A stretch of 64,000 nucleotides of DNA, from NCBI GenBank assembly GCA_964007475.1, contig OZ023274.1, forward strand, positions 2,542,001-2,606,000, given 5' to 3'. The translations under genes and the position numbers were made by a program. The notes below the pieces were generated by a model. The model saw only the letters and a program-made list of their open reading frames with translations, had not been told where the DNA came from and ran no database searches. Below, one piece after another: positions 41,301 to 55,900 of the stretch (position 1 is its first letter; every line of letters starts with the position of its first letter). Source of the DNA: Hybos culiciformis (lineage: Eukaryota > Arthropoda > Insecta > Diptera > Hybotidae).

Positions 41301-44300
41301 AAGAAGTTGAAAATAATTTAAGAAATGTAAAAAATTCAAATGACAATGTAAGGACAAAAACAATTAAATCAGATCAGGCTGCAGCTAAACATTTTGATAA
41401 TTTTGTTGGCGAATTGAGTTCGAGTGGTGAGTCTACGTTTGAGAGTTCTTCAGATGATAATAAAAACGGCGGCAACAATATTGATTTGCCAGATGAAATA
41501 GGAGTTGAAATTAAAAAGACCAATAATAAAATATTGACGACAAAAGAAAATCTATTTGAGTCTAATAATGATTTCGAATTAAATGCAGTTGATGCAAAAA
41601 AATATTGTAATTTAAATAGAATTTCTAAATCCCACGATAATCTAACTAATGATTCTTCTACAAATGTTCCTAAGCAAAATGTTGAAAGTATTAATAAAAA
41701 TTCAAATGAAAAAGATGTAAATTTTTTAGATCAATTAAATCAAAATATGCAAAATAAAATTTTTCTTGTTGAAGAAATAAATCAAACAAGAATTAATAGA
41801 ATTGATAGATTAGAAACTAAGTCTGCAGTAGATTTAGAAGTTATTGAAAATCCTAAATGTGATCAAAAAATATCTAATAATGTTACTACTAATCTTCAAA
41901 TCAATAAAAATTCAACTAGTAATAATGAAAAAAAATTGATTGAAAAATGCAATCAATTAACATCAGGAAAAAGTAAAAATAAAGATGATGATGAATGTCA
42001 TTTAGAAGAAGTATTTGAAAATGAAGAAAAAAATAGTGGCAAAGCAAATGATAAAAAAGACGAAAATAACATATCAAAAATTGAAAATATTGATTCTGAA
42101 TCTGCAAATGTGGCAAATGATCTGTCTGTAGGTGCTAGCTTTTCTGATAATGCTAAAAAATCAAAAGAAATTATTTTAGAATTTTCTAGTTTGAATAATG
42201 AGGTTTTAATTCCGAAATTAGAAACCAATTTGAATACTTCCTTGACTGAAAATATCGAAATAAATAATGAAGAAATTCTTGATACAAATTCAGAATTTAA
42301 TAATTTAAATGAAACCAATATTGCAAATCATACATTAAATGTTGAATCAAAAGAAAAAATTATGTCAACTTATAATATGATAAATAGCATTCCCAAAGAT
42401 TCTTTAGAAATTGAAAATATTTTACCGAAACCATTAAATATCGATGATCTTGACGAAATATTCGAAAAAAAAGAATTCGTGAATACTTTAAATGATAGCC
42501 TTAAACCATCCGAAATTATTCCGGAAAAAGAACTAACAAATGACAAAAATATTGGTACAGAAAAATCAATGCATGAATGTGAAAAGAATATCAACTTGAA
42601 CGAATGCCAGGGTTCAAATAGTCCTTCTGAATTTCATCTGAAAATACCAACAGCAACAAATGATGTTGAAGATAAAGCAAAGGAGCTACAAGAACTCACT
42701 AAAACTGTAAACTCTGAAATTAATGAAGTACATTTACCAACAAAGCAAGAAATCGTAGAAACGGTAGGTATATGGGTGTTTTTTTCTTGACGTTTAATTA
42801 ATTTTTTTTTTAATTGATAAATAAAAAATTATTAATTTTTGTTTTTTTTTAGAACAATGAAGAAGATGTTGACATCAAAGTCAATCATTTGCTTAATGGA
42901 ATTTTACTGGATTTAAAGACTTCAAGGGAAAGTGATGATTCCGAAAATAATCGAGTTGAGGGGGATGTTAAACTACAGGAAACTTCTAAATCTAATATGA
43001 TTGCAGAATTCGAAGATGAAACTCATGAAAATACTGTTGACGAAAATAAAGATTCTTTTGTACCTTCATCCGATGAAAAATTGGACATTATAAAAATACA
43101 AAATAATCCAGTTAATTTGGATGAAACAGGATATTCGATTGCAAATAATGAAGAAGTTCAGAATTTAAATTCCAAAAATGACGATTGGGATAATATAAAA
43201 ACGGAGATAATATCAATTGTTAAAATTGAGGAACAACAGAATGAAAAACAATTAACTGACAGCTTATCAGAATTAGGAGTTATTGTGAGATCATTAGATG
43301 ATAATGAGGCAAAAATAGAAATTAATAACATAGGAGATACCAAACTTTCAAAATGCAACGAAACTAAAGAGAACACCGATATTAGATTACAAATGATGAA
43401 TATCGATGATATTAAAATTGAAAATTTGGAAATTATAATTGATGATTCGGAGGAAATCAATTTGGAAAACACAATTTCAATGAAATCTGAAATATCGGAC
43501 GACAGATTTGAGCATATTAAAACAGAACCAATTATGGAGAAAACGCTTAGTGCAGCTGATATTTATATTTTAAAAATGAAATATTTAAATTTACAATGTT
43601 TATTATGTTTATGTCGATTGACAAGTTTGGAAAAATTTAAACAGCATTTGAACGAATTTCACGAACACAATAAAACTGAATCTGATGAAATTACTGAAAC
43701 ACGTAGAGAATATTCAAATGATATGTTTGATTTATTAGACTATGATGATGATTTAAATTTATTGATCAATCCAAATACTGTACCGTTTTCTTATGGCGAA
43801 ATAATTTGGGAGGCACATTTAAATAAATTATATTACAAATGCAATCATTGTTGTGATGAATCGTTTGCAGAATTTAACGAATTTCTCAGTCATATTGATT
43901 TTCAGGAGAATGAAATTATTGATGAAGAAGAAGAAGAAATAAAAAAATTCGCGGGTAATTATTAAACGTTCTTACTGTGTAGCCGAGTCTAAATTCTAAA
44001 AATTTATATTCAAACAATTTTTTCTAACAATTAACTTTTTATAGTAAAACACATTACTTATGTTTTTTCTTCTTTTTTTTTTTAGAAAAGAGTACAAAAG
44101 TTTTGGACGAAAAACCCATAATTGATATTCCATCAAACGGTGACGGTTGTGATGATGATAGATGGAAAAAATTAACTTTTTCTGAGATAATTAAATTATT
44201 TAAAGATAATGTAGGTTTACTTAAGGAGCAAGATGAAAATATTGATCAAGATTTGGAAATAAAATTAGTTCCTCGGGAGAATATAATAATACCAAAAGAG

Positions 44301-46429
44301 CCAAAAGAAGGACAATTAATTAAATCATTGAAACGAACTCCTAAAATTAGACCTGATTACAAAGAACACGACGACTGGGAACAAAATGACGAAACGAGAT
44401 CGAGTTTTCCTTGTCGATTTTGTAGGAAACTTTATTCTTGCAATACGATACTTAGAGAACATGTACGAATCCATACTGGTGATAAAATCTTCCATTGCAG
44501 TGATTGCGGACGAGGCTTTCTTCGTATTAAATATTTGGATGAGCATAAGGAACTTTTTCATAAAAATTCAGATGAGAAGAAAAAGACAGAACCAGATTTT
44601 GAAATGGATAATATATCAGATAATAATAGAAGTTACAAATGTCGTTATTGTGAACGTATATTAGCAAATCGGTCAGTTAATTTTATTTTTTTAAAGTTAC
44701 TTTTATAGTGTAGGTAGTTTATAGAATTATTTGTTTGGATGTCGAAACATCAAATTACATTGTTATAATGAAAAACGCCGTATTCTAAATGCTTAAATTT
44801 CGGAAATATAATTTTTTTCAATTTAACCTTTTTTAAACAAATTATATAAATAAATAAATTTTTAATTTCATAGGTTAAATATTGAAAAAAAAAACAAATT
44901 AAATTAAAAAAAAATTTTTTTTTTCTAATTCTTTCATGAATAAAGTAGAGCTATATTTGAGGATCATTTGCGGGTACATTATGGTTCTCTAGTCTTCAAG
45001 TGCCAATTCTGTGAATTAGAATTCATTCGAAAACGTATTCAACTTTCACATGAATATCAAATCCATGATGATAAATTTTTAAAATGTGGTATTTGTGCTA
45101 AAACATTCCCGGATATTGAAATTTTTTTGGAACACAAAAAAAGTCATATTAATAATGTTCCAGAACAATATAAATGTCAACATTGTAATGCTGTATTTAT
45201 AACTAAACAAAAATTAGCATATCATTCGAAAATCCATGAAGTTGGAGAGAAATTTAAATGTGAAATATGTGAAAAATTATTTGGAAATAGTTATTTATTT
45301 GAACAACATAAAGACACAGTTCACAAATTTGAACTTAATGAGACTGGTGATAGATTACTAAAATGTGAATATTCAAATCGAAGTGATTGTTCGGAATTAT
45401 TTTCAAATTATCGTGATATGCGACATCATACTAAGACATGTCATGATTCAAAAAATGTAGATAATTATCTAACTGTTGAAGATGAAAGCGGTGAAGGCAA
45501 AATATACCAATGTAGGTATTGTACTTTGAGATTTAAACAAACAAAAAAATTATCGTATCACGAACGGCTTCATCGTGTTGGAACCAAATTTGAATGTCAA
45601 CTTTGTAAGTAAACCTTTATTTTTATTTCAGTTATCAAAATTGACCACTTAGTTTCAGTTTTAGGATTTCCGATATTTATGAATTTCTTCATACTTTTTT
45701 CTAATTTCGCTTGAGTTGCCTTAAGTTATGATTATTTTAAGACCACAGAATATTAGTTCTTCTATTAAATTAAAAAGCAAACTTAACGACTACACTATTT
45801 TGTCCCGAGCTCATTTTTAATTTTTCTTTTTAGGTAAAAAATGTTTTGCTAATAATTGGACATTACAGCAACATTTACTGAAGCACGGCATTGGCACACC
45901 GTGTCCTAAAAAACCGAAAAATAAAGAAAATGAAATACCCACGGTTGAATTAAGTCAAAATAATGACAATATTGAAAAACATGATCAATCTGAAAGTAAT
46001 AACCTTGCAAATGATACAAACAAAGGGTTAAAAACAATACTTAAGAGAATACGAAAAAAACCAAAAAATTTTGACGATACAGTTCCGGACACTAAGCGTG
46101 CAAAACTCACTAATGATGGTACAAGTCATGATATTGAGGCTCATGCATTAGGTTCAAATCAACAATCAGTATTAATATCGAAAGGTGAATTTAAATGTAA
46201 ATTTTGTGGGCTTAAATTTCGAACTGAGAAGCAATGTCGATATCATCAAATGCGACATGAAGTTGGTGATAAATTTGTGTGTAAATTTTGTTCAAGACGT
46301 TTTTCAATGGCTAATTGTTTGGATCAGCATAGTAGAAAGCATTTGAACAATGTGCAAGCATTTAAATGTTCGTATTGTCCAAAAAAATTTTTTTTGCAAG
46401 AAACTAAAGACTATCATGAACTTCGGCAC
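38304..46429 (+). CDS. Giant C2H2 zinc-finger gene J, first copy, cut off by the N gap
   Basis: Exons: 38304-38336, 39077-42763, 42853-43954, 44086-44671, 44949-45604, 45834-46429 (broken at the gap). The protein part present is the acidic N-terminal region plus the first three to four exons of fingers. It is the same as the complete copy at 49982-62169 except for a few substitutions (for example EKSTKV here against ENSTKV there at the start of exon 4). The frame is open up to the N run, so the truncation comes from the gap, not from a mutation. Best read as one allele or assembly copy of the gene annotated at 49982. Confidence 0.8.
40679..41056 (+). repeat. Six tandem 63-bp coding repeats in gene J (copy 1)
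   Basis: Six units each code for about 21 residues of the form ENETIEPINCPQSSENS(A/G)KK. The period keeps frame, so unit gain or loss would leave the protein open. The same array lies at 52357-52734 in the second copy. Confidence 0.9.
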
Positions 46430-46629
46430 NNNNNNNNNNNNNNNNNNNNNNNNNNNNNNNNNNNNNNNNNNNNNNNNNNNNNNNNNNNNNNNNNNNNNNN
46501 NNNNNNNNNNNNNNNNNNNNNNNNNNNNNNNNNNNNNNNNNNNNNNNNNNNNNNNNNNNNNNNNNNNNNNNNNNNNNNNNNNNNNNNNNNNNNNNNNNNN
46601 NNNNNNNNNNNNNNNNNNNNNNNNNNNNN
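46430..46629. other. Assembly gap, 200 N
   Basis: Exactly 200 unknown bases, a typical placeholder for a gap of unknown size. The left edge is inside exon 6 of gene J (first copy). The right edge is inside exon 4 of a second copy of gene I. This join cannot be a natural gene order with both genes intact. Confidence 0.98.
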
Positions 46630-47119
46630 AAGAAAAAAGATTATCAATGTGAAACTTGTGGAAAAGAATTTTTCACACATTATGATTTAAAGAAACATTA
46701 TTTGAGGCACACAGGAGAAAGAGCTTATCAGTGTGAAATTTGTCAGAAAAGTTTTTATGAACCATATCTTTTAAAAGTTCGTTGCAATGAAAACTTTTGG
46801 ATATTTAAATAATTTTTTTTAATTGAAAAAATTATTTTTAGGATCATTTCAAATTGCATTCAGGTTTAAAACCTCACGGTTGTGAAATTTGTGGCCAAAA
46901 ATATGCAAGGAAGGGAGCTCTCCATCATCATATGTAATTTACCTACTAACTTTCGTTAATTTTTTCATTATAGTTTTATTTTTTAAATATAATTTAAGGA
47001 AAACTCACACAAAAGTGAAACAGCAATTTAATTGTGAAATATGCGAAGAAAAATTTACGAAGAATTCGGAACTAACGGCGCATATGACAACCCATGAATA
47101 TATACAAAGTTTTTCATAA
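46630..47119 (+). CDS. 3' fragment of zinc-finger gene I (second copy, partial)
   Basis: Exon pieces 46630-46776, 46842-46933 and 46999-47119 are identical, as far as compared, to the end of gene I (34604-35093). They code for the last three fingers and the EYIQSFS tail. The 5' part is missing because the sequence starts at the gap. It is most likely the same gene seen twice rather than a separate locus or pseudogene. Confidence 0.8.
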
Positions 47120-47822
47120 AATTAAATTCATTTGTCCATGAGGTTTTAGCTATTTGAATTACAATAAAGAAATCAATGGATATTATGTATATGAAGAGAA
47201 GTGATATGCTTAAATGAAGTAATTCAAAAATACAAAAATGTTATTGTACAGTTGAATACATAACGATATGCTGGATAAAAAATCGAAAGGATGAAAGTAA
47301 ATTTTTTGGCAATGATATCATAAATTCTTTAATTTTGTTAAGTACTTATTTTAAGGATGTCATATTTTTCATGTCCAAGGATTATCGAGTTATTATTGAG
47401 GCCACTTAAAAAAACACGTCAAAAACTGTAAAATCGCAATCCTTTAATACATTTTCATGTTCCTATGTCTGTTTAAGTTCAGTTTTCACGATCAAAGTAA
47501 AGTACATAACTTGCTACAATTTACTTTGATCATACTAAATTGAGCAATGTCCAACTCAACTTTGATCCAAGTTGACTTCGACACCTGTTTTACAAATAGA
47601 TGCTTATTTGAAAATTAGGGAAAACTCATGAGACCGGCTAAAGTAATTATTTAACATTCATACAAATCATACAGCTTTTAATTGTTTATAAATAAAATTG
47701 TCAATAAATATCAAAAATTTAATTGAGTTTATTTTCAATTTTTATGCCGACAGGGTGTTTCCTCCTTTACAAAGATAATGTAGTGTATTTGTAGACCAGT
47801 GGTTTTTAATACGCCCATACTG
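47120..47822. other. 3' flank of gene I (second copy)
   Basis: Same AT-rich flank as 35094-35796. No gene or element is recognised. Confidence 0.5.
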
Positions 47823-48009
47823 GGGGATGGAAATAAGGCCGCGGGAAATAAGGCCGCGACGTTTTTTTGTTGCGGTCTTATTTCATTTTGCAAAATGAAA
47901 TAAGGCCGCGAAGATTTTTTCGCGGCCTTATTTCGTTTTTCAAAATGAAATAAGACCGCAACAAAAAACCTATCGCGGCCTTATTTCCCGCGGCCTTATT
48001 TCACTGCGC
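47823..48009. mobile_element. Fold-back element of GAAATAAGGCCGCG units (copy 2, short)
   Basis: Same ends and same CGCCCATACTG flanks (47812-47822 and 48010-48020) as the element at 35797-36331, but only 187 bp long instead of 535 bp. The central palindromic units are missing. Confidence 0.8.
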
Positions 48010-48447
48010 CGCCCATACTGTCTCTTGAAAACAGTAATTTTTACTCACTTGTATAATTATAACTTGTTTAACTATCCAAATAGCGCCGTCTATGACCAAA
48101 AAGGGTACCGTGGTAGCGTGAAAATAAAAAAAATAAAAATAAAATAAAATTTAGGAGGATGAAAATTCATTATAGGCAGACATAACGCCGATCGCTTTTT
48201 TTCGACGGCGGCTAGTCGAATTTTGCCCTTCGATTGCTGCGGCTGATCGACTCAAAATTACCTGTTTTGGAGAAAAAGAGCGGCTTCGAAAAAAAAATCT
48301 TAAAAATCGGTGGCTGGAAGAAAACCATCGGCGAGATCGGCGACTAAAAAAAATCAAAAAAAACAATCAAAAAATTCGCGGCTGAAAAAAAAAAAAGAGT
48401 TACGTTTGCCGTCTCTCCCTAATAAAATAGATAGATAGATTTTACAG

Positions 48448-49483
48448 GAGGCACTGAATTATGACCGCATGAATTATGACCGCGGAAAAAGTTTGTATGG
48501 GCGGGCAAAATTCATTTTTAAAATGAATTTTGTCCGCGCAACAAAATGTCTTTTGACCGCGCGGTCAAAATTCATTTTATTTATAAATTGAGTCGCGGTC
48601 AAAATTCATTTTGAAAATGAATTTTGCCCGCACATTTTCTCGCGTCAAAATTCATTTTTTTATAAATTGAGTCACGGTCAAAATTCATTTTGAAAATGAA
48701 TTTTGTCCGCACATTTTGCCGCGGTCAAAATTCATTTTTTTTAAATTGAGTTGTTGCCGGGAACGCGAGTATTATGCACAAAAGTTATGGAGAAGATACA
48801 ATTCATTTTAAATGACTTATTTTGAAAAATGAAATCAACCCTCCGATAAAATATTGTGTTCTAAGCAAAACGGCAAGGGCGCCAGCCGCAAATCCCACTG
48901 ACCAACCGCTCGCCCGCAGCCCTGCTGCCCCGTTCCCGTTTTGCTTAGAACACAATATTTTATCGGAATATATTGTGAGGTACACAAGGGGAAGGGGGGC
49001 AGCAGGGCCCTGCTGCCCCCCCTTCCCCTTGTGTCTACCCCACAAATATTTTATCTTTTTTACTCACATACGATAAATAGTGTCGTTTTAAAAATGATTT
49101 TAGGCCTTTTCCGTACAAAATGTATGAAAAAGCTGTTTTTATTTTCAATATTTGTTAAGTAATATTTTTGATGAAACTATTTCTGCATAATACAGCCGCA
49201 AATTTTGTCGCGGTCAAAATTCATTTTTTTTCTAAATAGAGTCGCGGCCAAAATTCATTTTGAAAATGAATTTTGTTCGCACATTTTGCCACGGTCAAAA
49301 TTCATTTTTTTACTAAATTGAGTTGCGGCCAAAATTCATTTTAAAAATGAATTTTGTCCGCACATTTTGTAGCGGTCAAAATTCATTTGTTTTCTAAATT
49401 GAGGCGCGGTCAAAATTCATTTTGAAAATTAATTTTGACCGCCAGTCGCGGTCATAATTCATGCGGTCAAAATTCATGGAGCC
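48448..49483. mobile_element. Fold-back element with GAATTATGACCGC ends (copy 2)
   Basis: Same as 36770-37805, with ATTTTACAG on both sides (48439-48447 and 49484-49492). It lies about 0.5 kb upstream of the first exon of the complete gene J. Confidence 0.8.
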
Positions 49484-49492
49484 ATTTTACAG

Positions 49493-49981
49493 ATATAACA
49501 ATAATAATCCAATAAATTTTATTCAATAAAATAATAAAATTAGAAAAAATAAAAAATTTAAATATTTTCATTCTACGGAATTCCTAGGTAGGGGAGGAAT
49601 TGTCAAAACAGTAAATTGATGATATTTTTCAGTATTTTTTTTTATCGGGAAAACCATAAGTGAGTGAGTGTAGTGTTTTTTTCATGTATCTTACCTTATA
49701 AACAATATTTTACCTTGAAATTTTAGTTGTCATTTTTTTATAGAACAAAAAAACGAATCAGCTATATATTTTATAGCTTCTTCTCTTTTATTCTTATTTT
49801 TTGCATATTTTTTGTTTGGGATTTTTGTAAGAAATAAAAGTAAAAAAAAAAGAAAAAAAAACTAAATAATTTTAATAAAATGGATTTATAAAAATAAAAA
49901 AAAAAACTATAAAAAAAAAAGAAATAAAAACCATTTTATTTGCTAATTGCAAAAAATTTCTTTGAAAAAAATAAAAATAAA
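49493..49981. promoter_or_regulatory. Upstream and leader region of gene J (copy 2)
   Basis: Same as 37815-38303. AT-rich promoter and leader candidate with no assignable core motif. Confidence 0.4.
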
Positions 49982-52900
49982 ATGGACCCAAAAATTAATA
50001 AAAATCAATTAAAGGTGAGAAAAATCGCCCTTACATTACCACCGCGTCCAAGTTTGTAACAAAAAGTCTGCCGTTCGCTAATCTCTTCGTATAAATTTTT
50101 TTTAGTGAAGAATTTTATTAGCACTACTACTGGAATTTGCTATTAAAAATTACAATAATGTTAAAAATTTCACATAAATTTAGTTTGGATTTGGAGAAAA
50201 AAAAATGTGATAAAAATTTTTTTTCTTTTTCATCCATCCATCACGTCACGTATGCGAATTGGGGGAAAAAAAATATGACGGGCAGGATTTTTATTTTTTC
50301 ATCCAATTTTTCAATTAACATCAATCACAGAAAACTGAAAGTTTTTGTTATTATTTTTATCATATTTTTTTTTTGTTTGATATAAAAGAAAAGGGTCAAA
50401 AAACTTTAGTTTTGGAGGGATGGGGTGGGGCAGGTAATCCTTTTGCGAAGTTCTTATCATGTTCCGACAGTGACCATGTCAGGTAAAATAATATATACAG
50501 TCGAATCGAACCTTTAAATACTTAAGTACTAGGGAGGTATACTTATTTAATTTTTTTTTATGCCTGTCTGATTTGGATAAAAATGTTAAGTACCTACCTA
50601 CCTCTTTACAGTTAAATTGTAATCTGTAAAGAATTCTTTCAGTTAAAATATTTAGGCATTTATGCTTTTTTGCTCGTGTAGGTATAGTTGTACCTACCTA
50701 CATACATGCTTGATTTATATTTACGTACTTACCTATTATTATTATTTTTTGTAGGACTTAAACAACAAAGAAGATCCCAAAGAAGAAAAACTTAATTTAA
50801 TTGGAAAATCATCAGCTGGTCTTAGTAATATTAAAGAAAATTATGGAGATTCGGATGACAACGCTGAAGAAGAAAATTCAAATTCTAATGATTCTAATAT
50901 ATTACTTAAAAGCAATACTTCTGACGATTGTTCAACCGATCAAATGAAGCAAATAAAAAAAATTATTTTTGGAGACGAGATTTATAATGAAATAGAAAAG
51001 AAGAGTCACAAAGCAAATGTGAACGAAACAATTGTGGAGAAAAATTATGAAAAAAATGATCATCAAAGTTCAGGAAATTTAGATAAAATAATTGAAGGTG
51101 GCTCCTGCCAATCAGACTTGCAACAATTAAAAGAACAGATCCAGGAAAAAAATATTCATCAATCCAACGAAAAAAGTTCTTTGAATTTGAATTTGCATAA
51201 AAAAAATTCAAATCCAAGAATTAATAATAATGAAAATCTTCTGATAAGTAATGAAGACAAATTAGAAAAATTGAAGGTTTTTACTCTCGTTCAAACAGTA
51301 GACAATAAGGAACCATTCAGTGATGATATCCTGACGCATGCTATTCCATTAAATAATAATAACTCGGATAAATGTAAAAACAGCACAAACTGTAAAAAAG
51401 ACGAAGCAGATAAACAAGAAAGTTCGTGTAGATTAAGAATAAGCAAATCAATAGAAAAATGCAAGGCACAACAAATGATGGAAATTAATAAAATAATTTT
51501 TGGCGAAGAAAAAGAATCTTCTTTTAATCAGTTGCAGGCAAATAGCAGTAACATAGAAAAAGAAGAGAAATCGAAGAGTGAAAAAAATGAAATAAGAATT
51601 GAACTTAAAATAGATGTAGAAAAAACCGTAGAGCTTAAAGCAAATAATTTAGTAATAGAATCTAGTGAGGATAACAATATTGAAAGGACTGAAAAAAAAG
51701 AATTGAACTCAGATAATATTAATATATTAGACGAGGTATGCGAAAAGAATTCAAATCCGATAAGCTGTTGTTCTAAGGAAGAAAGCTTCTCTAAATCAAT
51801 TAGTAAAAATCAAATTCCAGCGAAAATTTCATCAAGAGATTTTGTAAGTAATGATGATGAAACAAGTATGCCAGAGGACATTCCCATAGAAATTAAAGAA
51901 TCGATTGATAAGGAACCGAATAAATTGTTAGAAGAGAAGAAAGTCGTTGAATACAGTAAAATAACATTAACAGAAATAATTAAACAATCTCTTGGAAGAT
52001 CTGCCATGAAAATGACATCAAATCATCCAATAATTTTGGGAAGAAATGATAATTTTGGCATTAAACCATTTTATGACGAAAATTCAAACACTGAGGAATC
52101 AGAAACTTCAGATGAAGTCGGTGAAGAACTTGAAGAAAAAGCTGAATCAATTGAATGTAGAAATCTTCCACAATGTTCAACAGATATTGCTGAGAGGTCT
52201 GACATTTATCATGGAGAAAGGGATTCTGTTGAAAGAAGAGAAAGTGAAACGAATGAATTGATTGGACACAGAAATATTCCACAAGCAGAAGATACTACAG
52301 AAAAGGTTAATCAAATACATAAAAGTCTTTTAGAAAAAGATTCTGGTAAAGAAATAGAAAATAAAACAATTGAATCTATAAATTGTCCACAAAGTTCAGA
52401 AAATTTCACTAAAAAAACCGAGAATGAAACTATTGTACATATAAACTGTGCACAAAGTTCAGAGAATTTCGGTAAAACAACAGAAAATGAAAGAATTGAA
52501 CCTATAAATTGTCCACAAAGTTCAGAGAATTCCGCTAAAAAAATCGAGAATGAAACTATTGAACTTGTAAACTGTCCACAAAGTTCAGAGAGTTCCTCAA
52601 AAAAAACCGAAAATGAAACTATTGAACCTGTAAATTGTTCACAAAATTCAGAGAATTCCAGTAAAAAGACAGAAAATGAAACAATTGAACCTATAAATTG
52701 TCCACAAAGTTCAGAGAATTCCGGTGAAAAATCCGAAAATGAAAGGTCTGAAAATGATGTAGAGAATAATAAGGACGAAAGTGAAAGAACAATTATTAAA
52801 ACATCAGCAGAATACTTTGAAAAGTCGTCTGGAGTTAATTTCGATAACAATGAAGAAAGAGATGAAAATATTGTTTTACAAAATTATCAAGATTTTAATA

Positions 52901-55900
52901 AAAAAACTCAGGTCAACGAGACAGTTGAAGATGTTAAACAAAATTTAATAGTTTTAAGCGGAGCAACAAATTCTCTAAAAGAAGTTGAAAATAATTTAAG
53001 AAATGTAAAAAATTCAAATGACAATGTAAGGACAAAAACAATTAAATCAGATCAGGCTGCAGCTAAACATTTTGATAATTTTGTTGGCGAATTGAGTTCG
53101 AGTGGTGAGTCTACGTTTGAGAGTTCTTCAGATGATAATAAAAACGGCGGCAACAATATTGATTTGCCAGATGAAATAGGAGTTGAAATTAAAAAGACCA
53201 ATAATAAAATATTGACGACAAAAGAAAATCTATTTGAGTCTAATAATGATTTCGAATTAAATGCAGTTGATGCAAAAAAATATTGTAATTTAAATAGAAT
53301 TTCTAAATCCCACGATAATCTAACTAATGATTCTTCTACAAATGTTCCTAAGCAAAATGTTGAAAGTATTAATAAAAATTCAAATGAAAAAGATGTAAAT
53401 TTTTTAGATCAATTAAATCAAAATATGCAAAATAAAATTTTTCTTGTTGAAGAAATAAATCAAACAAGAATTAATAGAATTGATAGATTAGAAACTAAGT
53501 CTGCAGTAGATTTAGAAGTTATTGAAAATCCTAAATGTGATCAAAAAATATCTAATAATGTTACTACTAATCTTCAAATCAATAAAAATTCAACTAGTAA
53601 TAATGAAAAAAAATTGATTGAAAAATGCAATCAATTAACATCAGGAAAAAGTAAAAATAAAGATGATGATGAATGTCATTTAGAAGAAGTATTTGAAAAT
53701 GAAGAAAAAAATAGTGGCAAAGCAAATGATAAAAAAGACGAAAATAACATATCAAAAATTGAAAATATTGATTCTGAATCTGCAAATGTGGCAAATGATC
53801 TGTCTGTAGGTGCTAGCTTTTCTGATAATGCTAAAAAATCAAAAGAAATTATTTTAGAATTTTCTAGTTTGAATAATGAGGTTTTAATTCCGAAATTAGA
53901 AACCAATTTGAATACTTCCTTGACTGAAAATATCGAAATAAATAATGAAGAAATTCTTGATACAAATTCAGAATTTAATAATTTAAATGAAACCAATATT
54001 GCAAATCATACATTAAATGTTGAATCAAAAGAAAAAATTATGTCAACTTATAATATGATAAATAGCATTCCCAAAGATTCTTTAGAAATTGAAAATATTT
54101 TACCGAAACCATTAAATATCGATGATCTTGACGAAATATTCGAAAAAAAAGAATTCGTGAATACTTTAAATGATAGCCTTAAACCATCCGAAATTATTCC
54201 GGAAAAAGAACTAACAAATGACAAAAATATTGGTACAGAAAAATCAATGCATGAATGTGAAAAGAATATCAACTTGAACGAATGCCAGGGTTCAAATAGT
54301 CCTTCTGAATTTCATCTGAAAATACCAACAGCAACAAATGATGTTGAAGATAAAGCAAAGGAGCTACAAGAACTCACTAAAACTGTAAACTCTGAAATTA
54401 ATGAAGTACATTTACCAACAAAGCAAGAAATCGTAGAAACGGTAGGTATATGGGTGTTTTTTTCTTGACGTTTAATTAATTTTTTTTTTAATTGATAAAT
54501 AAAAAATTATTAATTTTTGTTTTTTTTTAGAACAATGAAGAAGATGTTGACATCAAAGTCAATCATTTGCTTAATGGAATTTTACTGGATTTAAAGACTT
54601 CAAGGGAAAGTGATGATTCCGAAAATAATCGAGTTGAGGGGGATGTTAAACTACAGGAAACTTCTAAATCTAATATGATTGCAGAATTCGAAGATGAAAC
54701 TCATGAAAATACTGTTGACGAAAATAAAGATTCTTTTGTACCTTCATCCGATGAAAAATTGGACATTATAAAAATACAAAATAATCCAGTTAATTTGGAT
54801 GAAACAGGATATTCGATTGCAAATAATGAAGAAGTTCAGAATTTAAATTCCAAAAATGACGATTGGGATAATATAAAAACGGAGATAATATCAATTGTTA
54901 AAATTGAGGAACAACAGAATGAAAAACAATTAACTGACAGCTTATCAGAATTAGGAGTTATTGTGAGATCATTAGATGATAATGAGGCAAAAATAGAAAT
55001 TAATAACATAGGAGATACCAAACTTTCAAAATGCAACGAAACTAAAGAGAACACCGATATTAGATTACAAATGATGAATATCGATGATATTAAAATTGAA
55101 AATTTGGAAATTATAATTGATGATTCGGAGGAAATCAATTTGGAAAACACAATTTCAATGAAATCTGAAATATCGGACGACAGATTTGAGCATATTAAAA
55201 CAGAACCAATTATGGAGAAAACGCTTAGTGCAGCTGATATTTATATTTTAAAAATGAAATATTTAAATTTACAATGTTTATTATGTTTATGTCGATTGAC
55301 AAGTTTGGAAAAATTTAAACAGCATTTGAACGAATTTCACGAACACAATAAAACTGAATCTGATGAAATTACTGAAACACGTAGAGAATATTCAAATGAT
55401 ATGTTTGATTTATTAGACTATGATGATGATTTAAATTTATTGATCAATCCAAATACTGTACCGTTTTCTTATGGCGAAATAATTTGGGAGGCACATTTAA
55501 ATAAATTATATTACAAATGCAATCATTGTTGTGATGAATCGTTTGCAGAATTTAACGAATTTCTCAGTCATATTGATTTTCAGGAGAATGAAATTATTGA
55601 TGAAGAAGAAGAAGAAATAAAAAAATTCGCGGGTAATTATTAAACGTTCTTACTGTGTAGCCGAGTCTAAATTCTAAAAATTTATATTCAAACAATTTTT
55701 TCTAACAATTAACTTTTTATAGTAAAACACATTACTTATGTTTTTTGTTATTTTTTTTTTTAGAAAATAGTACAAAAGTTTTGGACGAAAAACCCATAAT
55801 TGATATTCCATCAAACGGTGACGGTTGTGATGATGATAGATGGAAAAAATTAACTTTTTCTGAGATAATTAAATTATTTAAAGATAATGTAGGTTTACTT

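Larger units (their letters stand above)
34604..46429. repeat. Large duplicated block, copy 1 (ends at the N gap)
   Basis: This 11.8 kb block recurs after the gap at 46630-58108. It begins inside exon 4 of gene I and ends inside exon 6 of gene J. The parts I compared are the same up to about 44.07 kb except for a shorter palindrome array in copy 2. After that, scattered substitutions and small indels appear. The pattern fits two overlapping assembled haplotypes placed side by side. Confidence 0.9.

Noticed and set aside
48803..49162. Short proline- and glycine-rich open frames on both strands
   Set aside because: They run through the GC-rich palindromic centre of a fold-back element, which is open on both strands by composition.
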